A stretch of 64,000 bases of DNA from Hydrocarboniphaga sp965279055. GTDB taxonomy: Bacteria; Pseudomonadota; Gammaproteobacteria; Nevskiales; Nevskiaceae. A model generated the notes under the pieces. That model had not been told where the DNA came from, did not search any database, and saw only the letters and a list, made by a program, of their open reading frames with translations. The DNA lies in NCBI RefSeq assembly GCF_965279055.1, contig NZ_OZ257125.1, positions 1,984,001-2,048,000 of the forward strand. Reading direction: 5' to 3'. Below are positions 1-8,663 of this stretch, piece by piece; the stretch's first letter is position 1, and the number at the start of each line of letters is the position of its first letter. The position numbers were made by a program, and so were the translations under genes.

Positions 1-1
1 G

Positions 2-2017
2 ACTTGCTCCTCGCAAACCCTGAGCGCCGGCAGCAGCCGCGGTTTCTCGACTACGGACAATCTAACGAGCGACTTCAGTGAAGGGTTTACCTGGCATGCC
101 AATGACAGGACTCGCGTCAGCGGCGCCCTGCAGTACGTTTATTCAACGTCCAAGTCGACGGGTTTAAGCGCAGGTTTGTCCGTGCCGGTTGGCAATTACA
201 GCATGGACATCACGGGCGACAAGCCCAAGTTCCTGATCCAGGATACAGCCGCGCTGAACGATCCGGGTAGTTACGCCTGGAGCAACATGTCCTGGCGTCC
301 GACAGACAACAAGGGCACGATGCTGGCCCCCAACCTGGACATCGTCTTCGACGTGCAGGGTGATTTCTTCAAATCGGTAGGCGCCGGCGTCCGCTACGCG
401 TCGCGCAAGGAAACCGACACCTATGACGGCACCTATTGGGAGCCGTTCGGGAACAGCTGGGATGGTTGGGAGGCCGGCCAGCAATACCTGGGCGACCCGC
501 ACCCGGCGGAGGACGGTGAGTACTACGGCTTTGACCATTTCTTCCACGGCAACGTCGCGGTTCCGAGCAGCTTCTATGTGCCGTCCGAGGCGTTGTTGCG
601 GTCTGGCGATTACACCTACCTGATGAACACGTATGGGTACAACGTCGGCAAGACCTTGCCCAACGGCCAGCACCCGACGACACCGTATGAGTCTTTGCAC
701 AACGACTACGGCACCTCGGCTACCAATGTGGTCACCAAATCCGTGTACCTGCAAGCCGATTTCGGCCAGGACGAAGGGTTTTTCGGTGTGCCTTATACGG
801 GCAACATCGGTGTCCGCTATGTGCGCACGGAAACTGAAGCTACCGGCAACTTCGTGTTCAACAGCACGAGTTTCTACCTGACTCAGGAAGATGCCGACGC
901 GGACTACGAGGCGGATCCGGAAGGAAAACTGACGCCGCGTGCCGTGAGTGTGCCGGCAGACATACAGGCCATGGCCGCGGACAGCAGCGACGACAGATTC
1001 CTGCCGATGTTCAATATCAACTTCAAGCTCACGGACAAAATGTACATTCGCCTCGCGGCGAATCAGACGATGTCGCGGCCGTCCTTCGGTGACATCACCG
1101 TTGCCGGCAGTGGTTCGGTCGCCACCCAGGACAACGAAAATAACCACACCGAGACCGATCCCACGAGCGGCCAGCCGGTCGAGAAAAAGTACCTGGGTGT
1201 ATTCACCGGCGTGAATGCGTCGTATGGAAACACGACGCTGAAACCCACCATCTCGACCAACTTCGACGCCGCGTTCGAATGGTACGGCGAGGGAGGCACC
1301 GCAGCGCACCTGTCTCTGTTCACCAAGAGTCTCGATGATTTGATCATCTTTGGCGATAGCCATGTGCCATTCCCGTACAGCTTCACCAAGGAGGACGGGA
1401 CCGTTGCCACGGGTACCGACGTTCTGACGACAACCCAGGCCAGCAACGCGACCAAGACGGCCACGATCCGCGGCTTCGAGTTTGGTGCCCGCACCTTCTT
1501 CGACAAGCTGCCGGGTTTCTGGAGCGGGTTTGGTATCGATGCCAACTTTACCTTCATCGACAGCAAGAATCCCTCGCCGAAGTCGTACGACATGGACGGG
1601 AATCAGTTTTCGGATCTGCCGGTCACGGGTATGTCGCGCTACAGCTACAACATCCAGTTTATGTACCAGAAGGGGCCGTTTTATGCCGGCTTTGCCTATA
1701 ACTGGCGCAGCCGTTCTCTGATGTCGACCAACGCCAACGGAACCGGAACGACCACCAGCACCTATAACTATTACAAGGAGGACGGAACCTCCGAGCAGAT
1801 CCACTACGCCTTGCCGCTATACGCCAAGGCCTACGGTCAGCTTGATTTCGGTACGAACTATCAGATCACAAAGGCCTTCAAGGTCTACCTCCAGGCGAAC
1901 AACCTGACCAACGCGACATCGATAAGCGAGATGGAGATCCTTCCGGGCAAGTTCTATCCTCGCAACTACTATGAGGCTGATCGTCGCGTTGATGCAGGCG
2001 TGAACTTCTCTTTCTAG
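2..2017 (+). CDS. TonB-dependent receptor, C-terminal part (5' end outside window)
   Basis: Outer-membrane active transporter; the visible part is most of the beta-barrel. The frame is open from base 2, so the plug domain, TonB box and signal peptide lie upstream. The barrel shows alternating aromatic strands, an 'NQTMSRPSF' segment near base 1060 and a terminal 'VNFSF' ending in Phe, the usual outer-membrane insertion signature. Style and loop composition match the Xanthomonas/Caulobacter TonB receptor family that imports oligosaccharides and other nutrients. It is followed by a hairpin and then three halogenase-like genes, a pairing known from TonB-receptor loci of Xanthomonadales and Caulobacterales. 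The substrate cannot be read from sequence; the neighbouring GH35/GH31/GH29 genes suggest a xyloglucan-type oligosaccharide (inference). Confidence 0.93.
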   Translation, partial: TCSSQTLSAGSSRGFSTTDNLTSDFSEGFTWHANDRTRVSGALQYVYSTSKSTGLSAGLSVPVGNYSMDITGDKPKFLIQDTAALNDPGSYAWSNMSWRPTDNKGTMLAPNLDIVFDVQGDFFKSVGAGVRYASRKETDTYDGTYWEPFGNSWDGWEAGQQYLGDPHPAEDGEYYGFDHFFHGNVAVPSSFYVPSEALLRSGDYTYLMNTYGYNVGKTLPNGQHPTTPYESLHNDYGTSATNVVTKSVYLQADFGQDEGFFGVPYTGNIGVRYVRTETEATGNFVFNSTSFYLTQEDADADYEADPEGKLTPRAVSVPADIQAMAADSSDDRFLPMFNINFKLTDKMYIRLAANQTMSRPSFGDITVAGSGSVATQDNENNHTETDPTSGQPVEKKYLGVFTGVNASYGNTTLKPTISTNFDAAFEWYGEGGTAAHLSLFTKSLDDLIIFGDSHVPFPYSFTKEDGTVATGTDVLTTTQASNATKTATIRGFEFGARTFFDKLPGFWSGFGIDANFTFIDSKNPSPKSYDMDGNQFSDLPVTGMSRYSYNIQFMYQKGPFYAGFAYNWRSRSLMSTNANGTGTTTSTYNYYKEDGTSEQIHYALPLYAKAYGQLDFGTNYQITKAFKVYLQANNLTNATSISEMEILPGKFYPRNYYEADRRVDAGVNFSF

Positions 2018-2026
2018 AGGCATCGC

Positions 2027-2064
2027 GCAGGCCTCCCTCCGGTGGTTGATGGAGGGCGGCCTGC
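2027..2064 (+). terminator. Strong hairpin after the TonB receptor gene
   Basis: A 14-base left arm (2027-2040) and right arm (2051-2064) pair with a single mismatch around a 10-base loop, starting 10 bases after the receptor stop. There is no clear T-run after the stem, so it may be a partial terminator or an mRNA-stabilising 3' hairpin separating high receptor expression from lower expression of the halogenase genes. Confidence 0.55.
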
Positions 2065-2108
2065 GACCACATTTATCGGTTCGCGGATCCTCGTTCCGGG
2101 GCGGTGTG

Positions 2109-3665
2109 ATGGCGAAAAGAGTGCTGATAGTCGGCGGTGGATCAGCCGGGTGGATCACGGCGGCCTATCTGGCCCGCATGCTCTCGGTGGATTTGCCTGG
2201 CGGAGTCGCGTTGACGCTCGTCGAGTCGCCAGAGATCGGTCCGATCGGTGTCGGGGAAGGAACTTTTCCCAGCATCCTGAAAACCCTTGGTCGTATCGGG
2301 CTGCACGAAGATGTGTTGTTTCAGCAGGCCGATGCGACGTTCAAGCAAGGTGTTCGCTTCGTGAACTGGGCGCGAGGCGATGACCACTACTACCATCTGT
2401 TTCAGCCGGCCAAAACGCCGGAGGGTCTGGATCTGCTGCCGTACTGGCTGCTGGGCGAAGCCGGAAATGTTCCGTGGTCCGCAGTGGCCAACGTACAAAG
2501 CCGGACCGTCGAGATGCACAAGGCGCCCAAGCGTCTTTCAAAGGACGGCGATGCCAGGAGCCTGGCCTACGCCTACCACTTCAATGCCGTCGTGTTTGCA
2601 GAGGTGTTGAAGCAGCATGCGATCGGAATGGGCGTCAAGCACGTCGCCGATAAGGTTCTGTCGGTGCAGCTCTCGGAGGACGGGGCCATTGATCGCGTGC
2701 TTACCGAGAAAAACGGTGCGATGACGGCCGATCTCTACATCGACTGCAGCGGATTCTCCGCGCTGTTGATCGGCAAGGCTTTGGGTGTTCCATTCAGCTC
2801 TTGCCGGCATCAGCTCTTTGTCGACCGCGCTGTCGTCGTGCAGCAACCCTATCCTGATCCGCGCGGCCCGATCCGTTCCTGTACCTACTCGACGGCCAGC
2901 CGGGCGGGATGGATCTGGGACATCGGCTTGCGCGACAGGCAGGGCATCGGTTACGTCTATTCGTCGAACCATTGCAGCGATGAGGAAGCGGTCAGAACGC
3001 TTCAGGATTATCTCGGGCCGGCGGCAAGCCAGGGCGAACCTCGGTATATCCGATTCGAAACCGGCTACCGCAAACTGCAGTGGCGCAAGAACTGTGTCGC
3101 GATCGGCCTTTCGGCCGGATTCATGGAGCCTTTGGAGGCAACCGGCATCGGACTCGTCGAAAGCGCGGCCTTGCTCCTGGCGGCGCTGTTCCCCTGGGAC
3201 GGGCCCTATGAACCCGCGGCCCAGCAGTTCAACGAAAAGATGAGTGGCCGCTATGCCAACGTGGCCGACTTCATCAAGCTGCACTACTGCCTGAGCCAGA
3301 GACGCGATAGCGCGTTCTGGACGGATAACTGCGATCGCCAATCTATTCCCGACTCGTTGCAGGCGCGTATCGAGAGCTGGCGTTACCGAGTGCCGGATTT
3401 CGTCGATATCGACTACGGTCAAGACACTTTCATTGAAGGCAACTGGCGTCAGGTGCTGTATGGGATGGGATTCCGCACGGACCTCTCCGCCCGGCGTGGG
3501 GCGTATCGTCACAGTCAGTTTGCGCAGGAGGCTTTCAGGAACATTGAACGCCAGGCCGCTCAGGCGATGAAGATCCTGCCTTCGCATCGCGAGCTGGTCG
3601 AGGAGATTTGCGGTCGCGGTGCGGGCGTTGTGCCGCGGAACTCCGTAGCCGAGGGGTATGTGTAA
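2109..3665 (+). CDS. FAD-dependent halogenase-like protein (tryptophan halogenase family), copy 1
   Basis: Flavin-dependent halogenase family, 518 aa. The start at 2109 is chosen because the FAD-binding GGGSAGW motif then lies at residues 9-15 as in the family; a longer open frame begins upstream but has no family match. The lysine that holds the hypohalous acid/chloramine intermediate (K79 in PrnA) is K79 in 'TFKQGVRF'. Two other signatures are altered: the WxWxIP motif (about 268-273) reads WIWDIG, and the Glu-Ser pair of the active site is E343-A344 in 'EPLEATG'. It overlaps the next gene by one base (TAATG), so the trio is co-translated. Characterised relatives next to TonB receptors brominate free indole in vitro, but their natural substrate is unknown. 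Function here is therefore family-level only. Confidence 0.88.
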   Translation: MAKRVLIVGGGSAGWITAAYLARMLSVDLPGGVALTLVESPEIGPIGVGEGTFPSILKTLGRIGLHEDVLFQQADATFKQGVRFVNWARGDDHYYHLFQPAKTPEGLDLLPYWLLGEAGNVPWSAVANVQSRTVEMHKAPKRLSKDGDARSLAYAYHFNAVVFAEVLKQHAIGMGVKHVADKVLSVQLSEDGAIDRVLTEKNGAMTADLYIDCSGFSALLIGKALGVPFSSCRHQLFVDRAVVVQQPYPDPRGPIRSCTYSTASRAGWIWDIGLRDRQGIGYVYSSNHCSDEEAVRTLQDYLGPAASQGEPRYIRFETGYRKLQWRKNCVAIGLSAGFMEPLEATGIGLVESAALLLAALFPWDGPYEPAAQQFNEKMSGRYANVADFIKLHYCLSQRRDSAFWTDNCDRQSIPDSLQARIESWRYRVPDFVDIDYGQDTFIEGNWRQVLYGMGFRTDLSARRGAYRHSQFAQEAFRNIERQAAQAMKILPSHRELVEEICGRGAGVVPRNSVAEGYV

Positions 3666-5191
3666 TGCAGAACGCCATTCAACATCTGGTCATCGCTGGA
3701 GGCGGCACTGCCGGCTGGATGACGGCGGCAGCGGTGTCGCGCGCGTTCGCTGGCTCGGCACTGAAGATCACGCTGGTTGAATCCGAGGAGATCGGCACCA
3801 TCGGCGTCGGTGAAGCGACCGTTCCCTCGATCCACTATTTCAACCTGATGCTTGGTATCGATCAGGCGCACTTCATGCGCACCTGCCAGGCGACATTCAA
3901 GCTCGGGATTGAGTTTGTCGACTGGGGGGACGTCGGTGGCCGCTATATCCATCCGTTCACGACTTACGGCTGCGATCTCAACAACATCTACTTTCACGAG
4001 CTTTGGCTCAAGTACGCCGGTAGCATGGCAGCGCGCGGCGAGACGGTTTCGATGGACGACTACAACCTGTGCTGCGTGGCGGCGCGCCGGGGGCGGTTTA
4101 TCCATCCCGTTGGTGGGGTGCCGGCGCCGGTTGGGCTGCTGAACTACGCCTTTCAATTCGATGCCAGCCTTTATGCTGGTTTTTTGCGCGGCTACAGCGA
4201 AAGCCGTGGCGTTACCCGGGTGGAAGGCAAGATCGCCCAGGTGCTCCAGAATGGCGAAACCGGGGATATCCAGGCACTGATCATGGAAGACGGGCGCAGC
4301 GTCGAGGGCGACCTGTTCGTCGATTGCTCCGGTCGGCAAGCTCTACTGATCGGGCAAACTCTGAAGAGCGCCTACGAGGACTGGCGTCACTGGCTGCCCT
4401 GCGACCGCGCCATCGCCGTGCCTTGCGCCAATGTCGAGGAGCCGGTTCCCTATACGCGTTCGACGGCCGACGCGGCGGGTTGGCGCTGGCGCATTCCGCT
4501 ACAGCACCGGGTCGGCAACGGCTACGTCTATTCCAGCCCGTTTCTGGATGACGACGGCGCGGAGCGCCGGCTGCTCGACAGTCTGGACGGCGCCGCGCTG
4601 TCGGCGCCGCGCCGCATCTCCTTCGTGCCCGGACGCCGCAAGGAATTCTGGATCAAGAACTGTGTCGCCATTGGGCTGGCGTCGGGTTTTCTGGAGCCTT
4701 TGGAGTCCACGAGCATCCATCTGATACAGACGGCGATTTTGAAGCTGCTGGCGTTTTTTCCGGACAAGGGGTTCGAGCCGGCCGACATCGCGGCCTTCAA
4801 TCGTCACACGCAAGGCGAATACGAATTGCTGCGCGATTTTTTGATTCTGCATTACAAGATCACGCAACGCGCCGATACGCCGTTCTGGCGTTACTGCCGC
4901 GACATGGACGTTCCCGATGCCGTTCGCGAGGCCATCGAGCTTTTTGAAGCGCGCGGACGCATGCTGATCAGAGCCGATCATCTGTTTACAGGGCGGAGCT
5001 GGCTCGCGGTGATGCTGGGACAGGGGCTGCGCCCGCGCGGTTACGATCCGCTGGTCGACACCATTCCGGATGCCGATCTGCACGCCCACATGAACTCAGT
5101 CCGCAACTATATCGATCAGGCGACCGCCGCCATGCCGCGGCATGGCGACTACCTTTCCAGGTTTTGCGGGCAGAACAGCCATGCAGGCTGA
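3665..5191 (+). CDS. FAD-dependent halogenase-like protein, copy 2
   Basis: 508 aa member of the tryptophan halogenase family. The ATG at 3665 shares its A with the preceding TAA stop. Visible motifs are the FAD dinucleotide site GGGTAGW (12-18), the catalytic lysine K79 in 'TFKLGIEF', an intact WRWRIP motif starting near residue 272, and 'EPLEST' with E347-S348 matching the E346-S347 pair of PrnA. All residues known to be needed for halogenation are therefore present, unlike copy 1. Cytoplasmic, with no signal peptide. A free tryptophan substrate is unlikely given the sugar-uptake context; a substrate brought in by the adjacent receptor is possible (inference). A separate flavin reductase would be needed and is not encoded nearby. 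Confidence 0.9.
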   Translation: MQNAIQHLVIAGGGTAGWMTAAAVSRAFAGSALKITLVESEEIGTIGVGEATVPSIHYFNLMLGIDQAHFMRTCQATFKLGIEFVDWGDVGGRYIHPFTTYGCDLNNIYFHELWLKYAGSMAARGETVSMDDYNLCCVAARRGRFIHPVGGVPAPVGLLNYAFQFDASLYAGFLRGYSESRGVTRVEGKIAQVLQNGETGDIQALIMEDGRSVEGDLFVDCSGRQALLIGQTLKSAYEDWRHWLPCDRAIAVPCANVEEPVPYTRSTADAAGWRWRIPLQHRVGNGYVYSSPFLDDDGAERRLLDSLDGAALSAPRRISFVPGRRKEFWIKNCVAIGLASGFLEPLESTSIHLIQTAILKLLAFFPDKGFEPADIAAFNRHTQGEYELLRDFLILHYKITQRADTPFWRYCRDMDVPDAVREAIELFEARGRMLIRADHLFTGRSWLAVMLGQGLRPRGYDPLVDTIPDADLHAHMNSVRNYIDQATAAMPRHGDYLSRFCGQNSHAG

Positions 5192-6692
5192 GCCCATACG
5201 TCAGGTCGTCATCGTCGGTGGCGGCACCGCCGGCTGGATGTGTGCGGCGGTGCTCGCTCGCGTGCTGAGCCCGCAGCAGGTAGCGGTGACTCTCATCGAG
5301 TCGAAAGACATCGGTACGGTCGGTGTCGGAGAGGCGACCATTCCGACCCTGAAAGACCTCAACAAGCTGCTCGGGATCGACGAAGCCGAGTTCGTGCGCC
5401 AGACCCAGGGCACGTTCAAGCTCGGCATCGAGTTCACCGACTGGGGCCGGCTCGGCGATCGCTACATCCATCCTTTCGGCGGTTTTGGCCTGGACCGGCC
5501 CGAGGTCCGCTTCCACCAGATGTGGCTGAAGCTTCGGGCCCTGTCGGCGGATGCAGGCGACATCAGCGACTACAACCTTTCTCTGGTCGCGGCGCGACTG
5601 AATCGCTTCAGTCCCTCGGGTGGCAAAGGTCTGCTGGCGACGATGCGCCACGCTTACCACTTCGACGCCAGCCTCTATGGCCGCTACCTGCGCCGGTTCG
5701 CCGAAGCCCGCGGGGTGAACCGCCTGGAAGGCATCGTCATCGGCGTCGAGCAAAGGAACGATGGTTTTGTATCGGGCGTGGTTTTGAAGGATGGGCGTCG
5801 CGTTGAAGGTGATCTTTTCGTTGACTGCAGCGGATTCCGCGGCCTGCTGATCGAGGGCGCACTCAAGACCGGCTATGTGGACTGGAGTCACTGGCTGCCC
5901 TGCGATCGTGCGTTCGCGGTTGCCTCGGAGAATGTTGGCCCGCTGCTGCCGTATACCCGTGCCATGGCCGACCAGGCCGGATGGCGCTGGCGCATTCCCT
6001 TGCAGCACCGGATGGGCAATGGTTACGTCTATTCCAGCCAGTATCTGGACGACGACACGGCCCGCGCGAGGCTGCTAGCGACCCTCGAAGGCCGGCCCTT
6101 GGCCGAGCCGCATCTGCTCAAGTTCAAAGGAGGGCACCGGCGCAGGATGTGGGAGAAGAACGTCGTCGCCATCGGCTTGGCGGGCGGATTCATCGAGCCG
6201 CTGGAATCGACCGGTATCCACCTCATTCAGATGGGAGTGGCGCGCTTGGCGACGCTGTTTCCCGACCGGGGCTTCGAGCCGGCGCTGATCGAAGAATTCA
6301 ACCGCCAGAGCACGGTAGAATACGAGCAGATCCGCGATTTCATCATCCTGCATTACAAGGCGACGCAACGCGATGACACCGCGTTCTGGCGGCGTTGCCG
6401 CGACATGGACATCCCGGACAGCCTGCAGCAGAAGCTGGAACTGTTCCGCACGAGCGGACGGATTTTCCGCTACAAGGACGAATTGTTCGCCGAGAACAGC
6501 TGGCTGGCCGTCATGCTCGGGCAGCGCATTGTTCCGCGGAGCTACGATCCCGTGGCCGACAGCATTCCGGTCGACCACATGAGCCGTGCGATCGTCGAAC
6601 TCAGGGCGGGCATTCTGAAGGCAGCCGAATCGATGCCCGAACACGCCGCATTCATACGATCTAACTGCCAGGCAGACACTGTGGATTTGTGA
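5181..6692 (+). CDS. FAD-dependent halogenase-like protein, copy 3
   Basis: 503 aa, same family, most like copy 2. The ATG at 5181 lies inside the end of copy 2 (11-base overlap), which supports one translation unit. FAD motif GGGTAGW at 13-19, catalytic lysine K80 in 'TFKLGIEF', WRWRIP starting near residue 268, and 'EPLESTG' with E342-S343. Copies 2 and 3 look like a tandem duplication followed by divergence, with copy 1 the more distant paralogue. The following 265 bases carry the regulatory sites of the GH35 operon, so this gene ends the first transcription block. No signal peptide. Confidence 0.9.
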   Translation: MQAEPIRQVVIVGGGTAGWMCAAVLARVLSPQQVAVTLIESKDIGTVGVGEATIPTLKDLNKLLGIDEAEFVRQTQGTFKLGIEFTDWGRLGDRYIHPFGGFGLDRPEVRFHQMWLKLRALSADAGDISDYNLSLVAARLNRFSPSGGKGLLATMRHAYHFDASLYGRYLRRFAEARGVNRLEGIVIGVEQRNDGFVSGVVLKDGRRVEGDLFVDCSGFRGLLIEGALKTGYVDWSHWLPCDRAFAVASENVGPLLPYTRAMADQAGWRWRIPLQHRMGNGYVYSSQYLDDDTARARLLATLEGRPLAEPHLLKFKGGHRRRMWEKNVVAIGLAGGFIEPLESTGIHLIQMGVARLATLFPDRGFEPALIEEFNRQSTVEYEQIRDFIILHYKATQRDDTAFWRRCRDMDIPDSLQQKLELFRTSGRIFRYKDELFAENSWLAVMLGQRIVPRSYDPVADSIPVDHMSRAIVELRAGILKAAESMPEHAAFIRSNCQADTVDL

Positions 6693-6737
6693 CCGCTGGC
6701 AGCTGCCTGATCATCGCGATGGGCTTTCGGTAAAAAG

Positions 6738-6751
6738 TGGTACCGGTATCA
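6738..6751. promoter_or_regulatory. LacI-family operator candidate upstream of the GH35 operon
   Basis: The 14-mer TGGTACCGGTATCA is a near-perfect palindrome (one mismatched pair) with the central CG step typical of LacI/GalR-family operators. It lies about 207 bases before the GH35 start and 46 after the halogenase stop. The only LacI-family gene in the window is at 17296-18417 and is the natural candidate to bind it (inference). I found no second copy in the other intergenic regions. Confidence 0.55.
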
Positions 6752-6913
6752 TATGTGCGAGCGCGGCGTGGCCATACCCATCGACGGCAGTGTCCGGGCC
6801 GAAAAAGGCGATCCGTCAACACGCTGACCTTGGTGATCGTGCCGACGCGGGGCGGTGACGCTGTCGATGCGATGACGATGTATCCCTAGAAACACCGGGC
6901 ACAGAAAAAAGCG

Positions 6914-6937
6914 ATATCGGCACGGGTGTGCCGATAT
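6914..6937 (+). promoter_or_regulatory. Perfect leader hairpin just before the GH35 ribosome-binding site
   Basis: ATATCGGCAC and GTGCCGATAT form a perfect 10-bp inverted repeat around a 4-base GGGT spacer. It ends only 5 bases before the TGAGGAG Shine-Dalgarno sequence (about 6942-6948) of the GH35 gene at 6958. It could be a protein operator or an RNA stem in the 5' leader; the tight position next to the ribosome-binding site fits translation control or mRNA protection. Confidence 0.5.
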
Positions 6938-6957
6938 GGATTTGAGGAGCTGATTGA

Positions 6958-8649
6958 ATGTCACCAGTTTTTGCAGCCTCGTTTTTTCGGCCCGGGCTCG
7001 GAGCCATCGCCATGTCTGTTGCCGTCGCAGCGGCGGCACTGCTGAGCGTCGCGCATCCTGGTGCTGCGCTGGCGCAGAGCAAGGCCTCCCTACCGAAAGT
7101 CGTCAAGAAGGACGGCAAGGCCGCGCTGATCGTCGACGGCGCGCCGTACCTGGTCCTCGGAGCGCAGGCCAACAACTCCTCCAACTACGTGGCGCAACTG
7201 CCGAAAGTGTGGCCGGCGCTGAAGGACATTCACGCCAATACGCTGGAAATTCCGGTGGCCTGGGAGCAGATCGAGCCGAAGGAAGGGCAGTTCGATTTTT
7301 CGTACATCGATGAACTGGTGAAGCAGGCGCGGGAGAACGACGTCCGCCTGGTACTGCTGTGGTTCGCCACATGGAAGAACACCTCACCGAATTACGCACC
7401 GGGCTGGGTGAAGCTGGACAATCGGCGGTTCCCGCGCATCACAACGAAAGATGGATCCATGTCGTACTGCCTGTCGCCGATGGAGCGCACCACGCTCGAG
7501 GCCGACAAGAAGGCCTTCGTCGCGCTGATGACGCACCTGAAGAAGATCGATAGCGACACGCACAGCGTGATCATGATCCAGGTGGAAAACGAGACGGGTA
7601 CCTACGGCAGCGTGCGCGACTATTCGCCGAAGGCGGAAAAGGCCTTCAAGGGGGCGGTGCCGCAGGCGCTGCTGAAAAAGAAGGGCATCGGCAAGGGCGG
7701 CAGCTGGTCGGAAGTATTCGGCAAGCATGCCGACGAGTATTTCCACGCCTGGTATATCGCCAGCTACATCAATGAAATCGCCGAGGCGGGGCGCAAGATC
7801 CACGACCTGCCGATGTACGTCAACGCGGCGTTGCGCGAACCGCTGCTCGACGTCGGGCCGGAGACTTATTCGTCGGGCGGGCCGACGCACAACGTCATCG
7901 ACATCTATCAGGCGGCGGCGCCGGCGCTCGATTTGGTCGCGCCGGACATCTACAAGCGTGACTCCGCCAACTACGAAGCGACGCTCGACCACTACAGCAA
8001 GCTCGGTAACCCGCTATTCGTGCCCGAGACCGGTTCGGACACCGAATTCGCACGCTTCATCTTCAGCGTGCTGGGCCGCGGTGCCCTTGGCTTCTCGCCT
8101 TTCGGCATCGATTACACCGGCTACTTCAACTATCCGCTGGGCAGCAAGGATGTCAGCCGCGATAACCTGAAACCGTTCCGCGAGAAATACGCGCTGTTTG
8201 CGCCGATGATGCGCGAGTGGGCGAAGCTCGCATTCGAAAACCCGGTCTGGGGCGTGGCCGAGGCCGACGACCGCAGGCCGCAGTCGATTGATCTCGGTGG
8301 CAAGTGGAAAGTCGACGTGGTCTACGGCCAATGGCAGTTCGGCATGGCCGAGTGGACCTTCATGGGCAATATCGATGCGGTGCCGGGTCGTGAAAAGCCC
8401 AACGGCGGCGTGGTCATCGTGCAGTTGTCCGAAGACGAGTTTCTGCTGACCGGCGCGCACGCCCGTCTGAACTTCGGCCTCGGTCCGAAGAACAAGGGAA
8501 AGAATCTGATCTTCCGCAGCGTCGAGCAGGGCCATTTCGAGAGCGGCCAATGGGTTGTCGATTTCGTGTGGAACGGTGATCAGACCGACTACGGCCTCAA
8601 CCTCACCGATCAGCCGGTCGTGCTCAAAGCCAAGCTGGCGACGTACTAA
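6958..8649 (+). CDS. GH35 beta-galactosidase with C-terminal DUF5597-type domain
   Basis: Exported glycosidase of 563 aa that removes terminal beta-galactose. A signal peptide covers about residues 1-40 and ends near 'AALAQ'. The GH35 barrel carries the acid/base in 'QVENETG' (E212) and the nucleophile in 'VPETGSD' (E357). The C-terminal region after about residue 400 matches the DUF5597 domain of the GH35 subgroup that includes a xyloglucan-specific beta-galactosidase of Cellvibrio. Start at 6958 is backed by TGAGGAG 9 bases upstream. It leads an operon with the GH31 gene 14 bases downstream, and together they would strip galactose then xylose from xyloglucan oligosaccharides. Regulation is probably by the LacI-type site at 6738. 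Confidence 0.92.
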   Translation: MSPVFAASFFRPGLGAIAMSVAVAAAALLSVAHPGAALAQSKASLPKVVKKDGKAALIVDGAPYLVLGAQANNSSNYVAQLPKVWPALKDIHANTLEIPVAWEQIEPKEGQFDFSYIDELVKQARENDVRLVLLWFATWKNTSPNYAPGWVKLDNRRFPRITTKDGSMSYCLSPMERTTLEADKKAFVALMTHLKKIDSDTHSVIMIQVENETGTYGSVRDYSPKAEKAFKGAVPQALLKKKGIGKGGSWSEVFGKHADEYFHAWYIASYINEIAEAGRKIHDLPMYVNAALREPLLDVGPETYSSGGPTHNVIDIYQAAAPALDLVAPDIYKRDSANYEATLDHYSKLGNPLFVPETGSDTEFARFIFSVLGRGALGFSPFGIDYTGYFNYPLGSKDVSRDNLKPFREKYALFAPMMREWAKLAFENPVWGVAEADDRRPQSIDLGGKWKVDVVYGQWQFGMAEWTFMGNIDAVPGREKPNGGVVIVQLSEDEFLLTGAHARLNFGLGPKNKGKNLIFRSVEQGHFESGQWVVDFVWNGDQTDYGLNLTDQPVVLKAKLATY

Positions 8650-8663
8650 AAGGATAAGCACGC

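Noticed and set aside
164..1804. Long open frame on the minus strand across the TonB receptor
   Set aside because: High GC content keeps antisense frames open; the translation is low-complexity with no domain, while the plus strand encodes a clear receptor barrel.
2109..6692. Halogenase genes as part of an antibiotic biosynthesis cluster
   Set aside because: No NRPS, PKS, carrier protein or other tailoring genes nearby; the neighbours are a TonB receptor and glycosidases.
6697..6706. GGCAGCTGCC palindrome after the third halogenase gene
   Set aside because: Short, without T-run or spacer, and frequent by chance at this GC content.
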